Part shown: piece by piece, positions 58,537-64,000 of the stretch
Position numbering within the stretch: position 1 is the stretch's first letter
Layout: every line of letters starts with the position of its first letter
NCBI GenBank assembly: GCA_903813345.2
Contig: CAIIXF020000009.1
Coordinates: 32,925,259-32,989,258 of the forward strand
Direction of reading: 5' to 3'
DNA from: Owenia fusiformis
Lineage: Eukaryota; Annelida; Polychaeta; Sabellida; Oweniidae
DNA length: 64,000 nucleotides
Notes under the pieces: model-generated
Seen by the model: only the letters and a program-made list of their open reading frames with translations
The model's database searches: none
Told to the model about the DNA's origin: nothing
Translations under genes and position numbers: made by a program

Positions 58537-59421
58537 ATTTCCCCTATTCGACTTGCAGAGTGAGTCTCGATAACTTGATTCACAGATGTTGGCCTGATCG
58601 TTTTGTAGTAGGATATCATAGGCTCAAAGAATAACTAGAAGATGCGTCACTAAATTAGAAAATTTCAAAAAAAGTGACCACCTTTCAAAATGCTACTTAT
58701 ACAAAATGGTACATGCTTCCATGACAGATTTTGCACTTATTTCATAGCTGAGAGCTTCATATTTCTATTTCTACTTGTTTTGTTTGATTCGATTATACAA
58801 CCTATGGACATAGTAATTCGACTTTTAATATGGCAAATATTTTTTTTCACTTGATCCAGGCTCTTGTGTGTCCAAATATCAATTAATGCTGACATCACAT
58901 TTCTGGAATCGCAGGAGTACCATTCAGATTTGGACAGACAAGAGCCCGAAGATAAAACATCACTATTTTGGCCTCTTATCAACACAATATTTTTTGAATA
59001 CCGTTCATTAGTTCAACTGTAAAGAATAACAAGATGCTTCGATTGAAGTATGATTTGTCTGATATTTTTCTGAAATGGCTGTACAATCGTCATTTTAAAA
59101 TTTGAAATTTTCGCAGTGACATATCTTCTGAATTATTCTTTGAGCTGCTGATCCAACTACAAAAGAATTTGGCTGGGATCAACAGTGGGGGACATAAAGA
59201 ATTACAAAAGCTATGGAAATTACATGCTGTCGCACATGTAATAAATTCTTACCTCAGTGTATTCAGTGCTCTATTTTCTCCGTCCTAGTAAATCCAGATA
59301 TAGTCGAATTCGTGGCCATAATGACAAATAAGAACTTAAAAATTTGAAGTGGACATTCACATGTTAATGCCGACTCTTCAAATGTTGAGGTGATTTTGGA
59401 GCCTGATTACGTCGCCAATGT

Positions 59422-59538
59422 GGATTGGCTCCCAGAATGCAACATGACACGTGTCAGCCTTCAAAATGCCGTTCCGCCATTTTGAAATCTGCCACGAGTA
59501 AATAAGGTTACCTGATGTTGCATTCTGGGAGTCAATCC
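59422..59538. repeat. 117-bp inverted repeat
   Basis: GGATTGGCTCCCAGAATGCAAC pairs with its near-mirror GTTGCATTCTGGGAGTCAATCC. Likely a tiny MITE or its footprint. Confidence 0.55.
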
Positions 59539-60859
59539 TCTGGATCACAAACATGGCGATTCATGAAAACATTTGTTCGATTTGGTAGGGATTTATCCAT
59601 CATTTGCAGGTATGAAGCTTTGGATTCATTTATTGTGCTACTTAAAGTGAATGGGAATTATTTTTCTACCGCTTGGGAGAGTTTGAGACATGAAACTAAG
59701 AATTAAGCTCATTGTGACAACTTTTGAGGGTTGAGTTTTATTTTTGTCCCCCACTTTATGACTCGACTTAACATCATGGCATGTGGAATAACTTATACTA
59801 AGAAAAAAGTTTGCATTAGAGAAAGATTTGATTATCCCAATGAACGAAGTTCGGTAGGGATAACAGAAGTATGTGTCCAACAGACTGAATGAGATTGATA
59901 TTCATTACATGGAAATCTTTGTGATATTTTGTGCATATAAATTTCTCGTTTATTCCAAGAAAATTGGAGAATATGTTGAAGAGATGTTCTTCTAAACATT
60001 AAGAAGCAAAAATATTTATATAAGGCGGTACATGTTGATCGAAATAATGAAATGTTCAATCTCACCAAAACATCAGTATGGCATTATAAGTAGGTCACGC
60101 AACCAATATCAAGGACGTTTGAGTTCAGGAGATCCAAAAGAGATTTGCAAATATTTGAACTTTGACTCATAACCTCAAACACATGACCACTCGATCAGCT
60201 CAGCCTTCTTCATGAATATTCCCACTCTGTTTACCATTCATGACATAAATCAATCGGGAGAATAATAATACATGAATGACAGTCAACATTAAATTGATAG
60301 ATCGTAATATGTTATTCATAAATTGCATTTATAAATATACTTCCGTAATGTTGCTCCGCCTCTCCATGTGTTCTTTGTTTACAAATAGACTGAGGTTATT
60401 GGTTAAATCGCGTTTTGTGTGAGAATTGGGATTGCTAAAATGGCCAATGCTTTCACTACAAGAAGCGTCTGTATATTTTATGAATATTTTCAGTAAGAGG
60501 ACAGTACACGTACATGTAACATGGTGCCTGGTGTTTAGCTGTAGCAATGGAAATGTTAGAAATTGAATCAAAACATTGAAGAAATTCAGACATTTTTTTG
60601 AAAAAAGTCTCTTTTCACCCTCTGTACTAGTAACATTAGATTCCAAGAATTTGCCAAAATTCTATGAATTCCATGAATGAACTATGTTAAATTTTTGAAG
60701 GAGTTACAAATATCCAAAATGATAAATAAACAGATTCAAATGTGATAAAACAGTTTACAAACTATTCTAAACATAGCATAACATAAACATAACAAGATGG
60801 TTGCTGCTAAATGACGGAACTTTTTCAGGAAAAGCTGAAGTTTTTCATTTCAAACCATT

Positions 60860-61250
60860 AAGTGATAAATATTATTGTTTGAAATTTTGGTAGTATATTC
60901 ACAACATTTATCTATTTCAAATATGTCCTGTGTTTTTCACCCTGACCCCCCGGGGAAGGGTATGAGGGTCGCAGAAACAGAAATTTTTGTTAATTTTGAG
61001 ATGTTTCTGATGTAGCCTATAACTTTCAATGTACGCAAGAGACGCATTGTGTCAGTCATCGCTAAAGCTCTGGGGCTTTTCCTCCTCTTGGCTATATTAT
61101 ACTCAAATTGAAAGAATTTTAGAGTAGATCACAATTATGGTATTGTTTTCCTGATTCATGCTTAGAAAATTCAAAATGGCTGCCTAGAGTAGAATTCAAT
61201 ATTACTCTGAGATTTCTTCTTTAGGTTATATTATACGATATTAGATCTCA
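60860..61250. repeat. Partial copy of the GGCTGCC/AAATTCAAAATGG interspersed repeat
   Basis: Shares TTTTTCACCCTGACCCCC, GGCTATATTATACTCAAATTG and AATTCAAAATGGCTGCCT with the repeats at 318-1065 and 62066-63115, in the orientation of the latter. The (GGAC)n end is absent. Just upstream of the Piwi-like start exon. Confidence 0.6.
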
Positions 61251-61452
61251 ATATTGTATTGTCTTTATAATTTGTGACTTTGAAACTCCTAAATGGTCAC
61301 CAATTTAAAAAATAAATATTGTTAGAAAAGAGTGGAGTAGATGTTAATTTTATTATTTTATTTATTTATTGCACCTTTAAAATCAAAGGACTACAGTGTT
61401 ATGTCATATGAAAGAATGTCTTTATATTTCAGATCATTTGCAAAGAGGCATT

Positions 61453-64000
61453 ATGGCAAGTGGTGGACCCCCTATCGGGAGGGCAGGGAGAGCCGCCCAG
61501 TTGTTAAAAGCTGTACAACAGCCTGTTCGGAGACCAGGGGAGCATGAGGAACAAGCCTCACCAGCCCCAGTGCCCCAGGCTCAGGTATGTTATGCCAATT
61601 GCAGACCTTCAACCTCAACAATCTAACAACATGATTAAATTATCCCATCAAACAAATTTTGGGAGATGAAGAGAAGGTAAAAAGTAGTGGAATGATTTTG
61701 TTTATATTTGATATGTGAATACTTAGAAGCACCATCCAATGACAATTTGGATAATAAGAGGCCATTTCCAAAAATTGCAGCAATGACTGTTCGATGGGAT
61801 TCGCATTGCTGTTATCTAGTTAAACTAGGGAGTAGTAGTTTCCTGTAATAGGTTAAACAATTTCAGTATTTTTGCCCATTATTTTCATTTGATTTGCCTG
61901 TTGCCAGCAGGGTGCGTCATAAGAGCCAATTACTCACTGGTCAAGCGGACCAGTAGGTACCTTAAACAACTGGTCCGCTACAAAATATACTGGCCCGTAT
62001 ATAATGACTTAATTTTCAAAATTAGACAAACTCCGACATTGGGCCCTATTTGCAGTGCATGTGGTAGTTATCCCAACGAACGAAGTTCTGTAGGGATATA
62101 GTGAAGCACTCCGTCCGTCCATCTGTCCGTCCGTCAGTCAGTCCGTCCGTCTGTCCGGAAGATAACTCGAATACTAGTCGACAGATTTTCTTCATATTTG
62201 TTGGAAAGATGTATATTGGTGAATAGTTTTACGCAAATACAATTTTTTCAAGATGGCCGCCAGTTAAAAAATGGCGGGAATTTTCCACAAAAATCTTTTG
62301 TTTTTCATTTTAAACCAAAATAATAAATATTATTATTTGAAATTTTGGTAGTATATTAACAACATCTATCTATTTCACATATATCCCGGGTTTTTCACCC
62401 TGACCCCCAGGGGCCATAAATGGGGGATTGGAAAAACAGGAATTTGCGTAGATTGTAAATATTGTAGCGTTTTTCAGTTTCGGGCCTCAAAAAATTCAAA
62501 ATGGCTGCCTAATGCGGGATTTCGCAAAAAATTTCTGATCTCTGAGATCTGATAGACATAAAACTACGATTTCTGTTGTTATTTCCGGGCAGCCATTGAA
62601 AATAAATCTTGAGGGTAAATCTCGAGGGGCCCCGAGACCTAATTCGAGAGCAGGAAGTCGATCAAAAAAAAAAGAAAATTTGAAAATGTAGGCGGTAAAA
62701 CTTCACTAAAATACACCATACAGCAGGTAGTAACAAAGATTTTAATTCATAGGGAAATAGCTTATTATGTTGTGAGTTCCCACTGTCGATCAAGAGGCGT
62801 TGTGTCGACATGTGTGTAGCAGGGAGCATTCGACTGACAATCGACCATTCCGACATTTGATGCCAGCTCTACTTAAAAGTATGGCTATATTATACTCAAA
62901 TTGAAGGTATTTCAGAGTAGATCACAATTATGGGATTGTTTTTCCGATTTGCGCCTCTGAAAATTCAAAATGGCTGACTAGAGCAGAAATTCGCCATTAC
63001 TTGGAGTTATCTTGAAAGTATGGTTACATGATACTACAATGATTTAAAATATTTATTGAAGGTAAGAGTAGATGGTAAATATTACATTGTGACTGTACAG
63101 ATTCAAATAAAATCGAAAGTGAATTCTATTTCATACCTAGTTTATCATCGTAACCCCCTTAAAATGTTAGATCGACTGGATTTTCATGTATTTGGTTCAT
63201 ACGATCAAGTTCAAACCTAGTGAATATAGCCTCTCAACTCGGGGAGTATATTAAACATACTTGGTGAGAACTAGATCATCAGTCATGGATAAACCTACTG
63301 CGCATTGCTTCTGTGCACCGAGAATCAGGGATCCGCTCATTATTAAGAAAGTAATCTTATTAATGCATAACGAAGCCTTTGGTTCTTAAATAATTCAATG
63401 CAATGTTTTATAAGGTAATATAAGAGAAATATCTGATCGTTAACACCATATGAAGCATTGATCAGTTTGTTTTGCATTTTTGATACGCCCCCGTGACTTC
63501 ATCGGAGAAAAGGCAAGAAAGTACCTCATTTCGCTTAAGCGATTTAACATTCAACGAAAATACCTGTTCTTTACTGACCTGGAAATAAGATGACAAAAAC
63601 TTCGAAATATGAATTTATTTTCATAAAATCCAGCAGAAATGTTGCGTAAATAACAAGTATGTCTTTGTAAATTGTGTCCGCCATTAAGCACTGGTTTGTT
63701 ACTATATGTACTCCACCAAGAGGTAGACTGGTCAACCGGGCTGGTGACTTTTAAAGTGAACTGGTCCGTATCAAAAGTAACTGGTCCCGGGTGCTCGGGC
63801 CGATGCTTATGACGCACCCTGGTTGCCAGGCATTTTAATTAAACCCCAGGTTACCCCTAGGGCTGCTTTTACATCATGTTAACTAATGGTTTTTATCCAG
63901 GGAGCTAAGGTTGAATCACCAGCCCCTGTAGTGCCCGTAGGCAGGGGGCTCATGATGAAAAAGATGCTGGAAGAGAAGAAAAAGAAGGAGGCTGAGATGG
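61453..64000 (+). CDS. N-terminus of an RG-motif protein, possibly a Piwi-type Argonaute; continues off window
   Basis: Two coding exons are visible: 61453-61584 (ATG, 44 codons, donor CAG-GTATGT) and 63901-64000 (acceptor TATCCAG, open to the edge). The exon before the ATG has a TTTCAG acceptor at about 61430, so a non-coding exon lies upstream. The peptide begins MASGGPPIGRAGRAAQLLK and is rich in Pro, Gln and Ala. It includes GRAGRA and VGRG and runs into a Lys/Glu helix (LMMKKMLEEKKKKEAEM). Arg-Gly N-termini that bind Tudor proteins after arginine methylation are typical of Piwi proteins, and I think of bivalve Piwi-like proteins here. No PAZ or PIWI domain is in view, so the assignment is tentative. 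The intron carries a 1.9-kb hAT-like element. Confidence 0.45.
61908..63821. mobile_element. 1.9-kb non-autonomous hAT-like element in intron 1 of the RG protein gene
   Basis: Ends CAGGGTGCGTCATAAG and its mirror; the 8-bp target duplication GTTGCCAG is intact at 61900-61907 and 63822-63829. CAGGG ends with 8-bp duplications identify hAT transposons. Subterminal CTGGTCC/GGACCAG words recur near both ends. There is no transposase domain, and a (GGAC)n-type repeat is inserted at about 62066-63115. Confidence 0.82.
62066..63115. repeat. Interspersed repeat with (GTCC)n start, copy 2, inverted relative to 318-1065
   Basis: Starts TATCCCAACGAACGAAGTTC, then (GTCC)n, then the mirror of the repeat near the left edge through to CATTGTGACTGTACAGATTC. 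About 325 bp (about 62548-62872) are absent from the left-hand copy and look like a later insertion. It lies inside the hAT-like element. Confidence 0.7.

Overview
This window is nuclear DNA from an intron-rich, AT-rich animal genome. Small exons lie in long introns full of short inverted-repeat transposons and minisatellites. Protein sequences are strongly bilaterian. The mix of palindromic MITEs, (GGAC)n-ended repeats and frequent TACATGTA-type words suggests a marine invertebrate, probably a lophotrochozoan such as a mollusc. That placement is inference.

Layout. (1) 1-11987, minus: WDR45B/WIPI3, a PI3P-binding autophagy beta-propeller. Ten exons are resolved and about 21 C-terminal residues lie off the left edge. 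(2) 11988-12261: a 274-bp interval between divergent start codons, a candidate bidirectional promoter. (3) 12262-19920, plus: ECHS1, mitochondrial short-chain enoyl-CoA hydratase, complete from transit peptide to stop. (4) 19921-25965: intergenic, holding two MITEs. (5) 25966-42000, minus: a long-chain acyl-CoA synthetase of the ACSL1/5/6 class, complete coding sequence of 682 residues, tail-to-tail with ECHS1. (6) 42001-61452: a gene-poor stretch of tandem repeats, a tRNA-derived SINE and nested foldback elements. (7) 61453-64000, plus: first two coding exons of an Arg-Gly-containing protein, possibly a Piwi-type Argonaute, running off the right edge.

The main result is that both fatty-acid genes carry tandemly duplicated exons over their active sites. 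ECHS1 has two versions of exon 3 (oxyanion-hole Ala and acyl-pocket loop) and two of exon 4 (both catalytic Glu), in the order 3a-3b-4a-4b. All four have intact splice sites, and including both members of a pair would shift the frame, so they behave as mutually exclusive exons. ACSL has three versions (A, B, C) of a 54-codon phase-0 exon with the YGSTE adenylation motif. ACSL makes acyl-CoA and ECHS1 hydrates its enoyl form in beta-oxidation, so the locus could encode sets of substrate-tuned isoforms of two linked enzymes.

The non-coding part is rich in foldback transposons. Several are inserted in one another with clean TA, TTA, TTAA or 8-bp target duplications, so insertion order can be read directly. 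No retroviral, LTR or capsid-bearing element was recognised.
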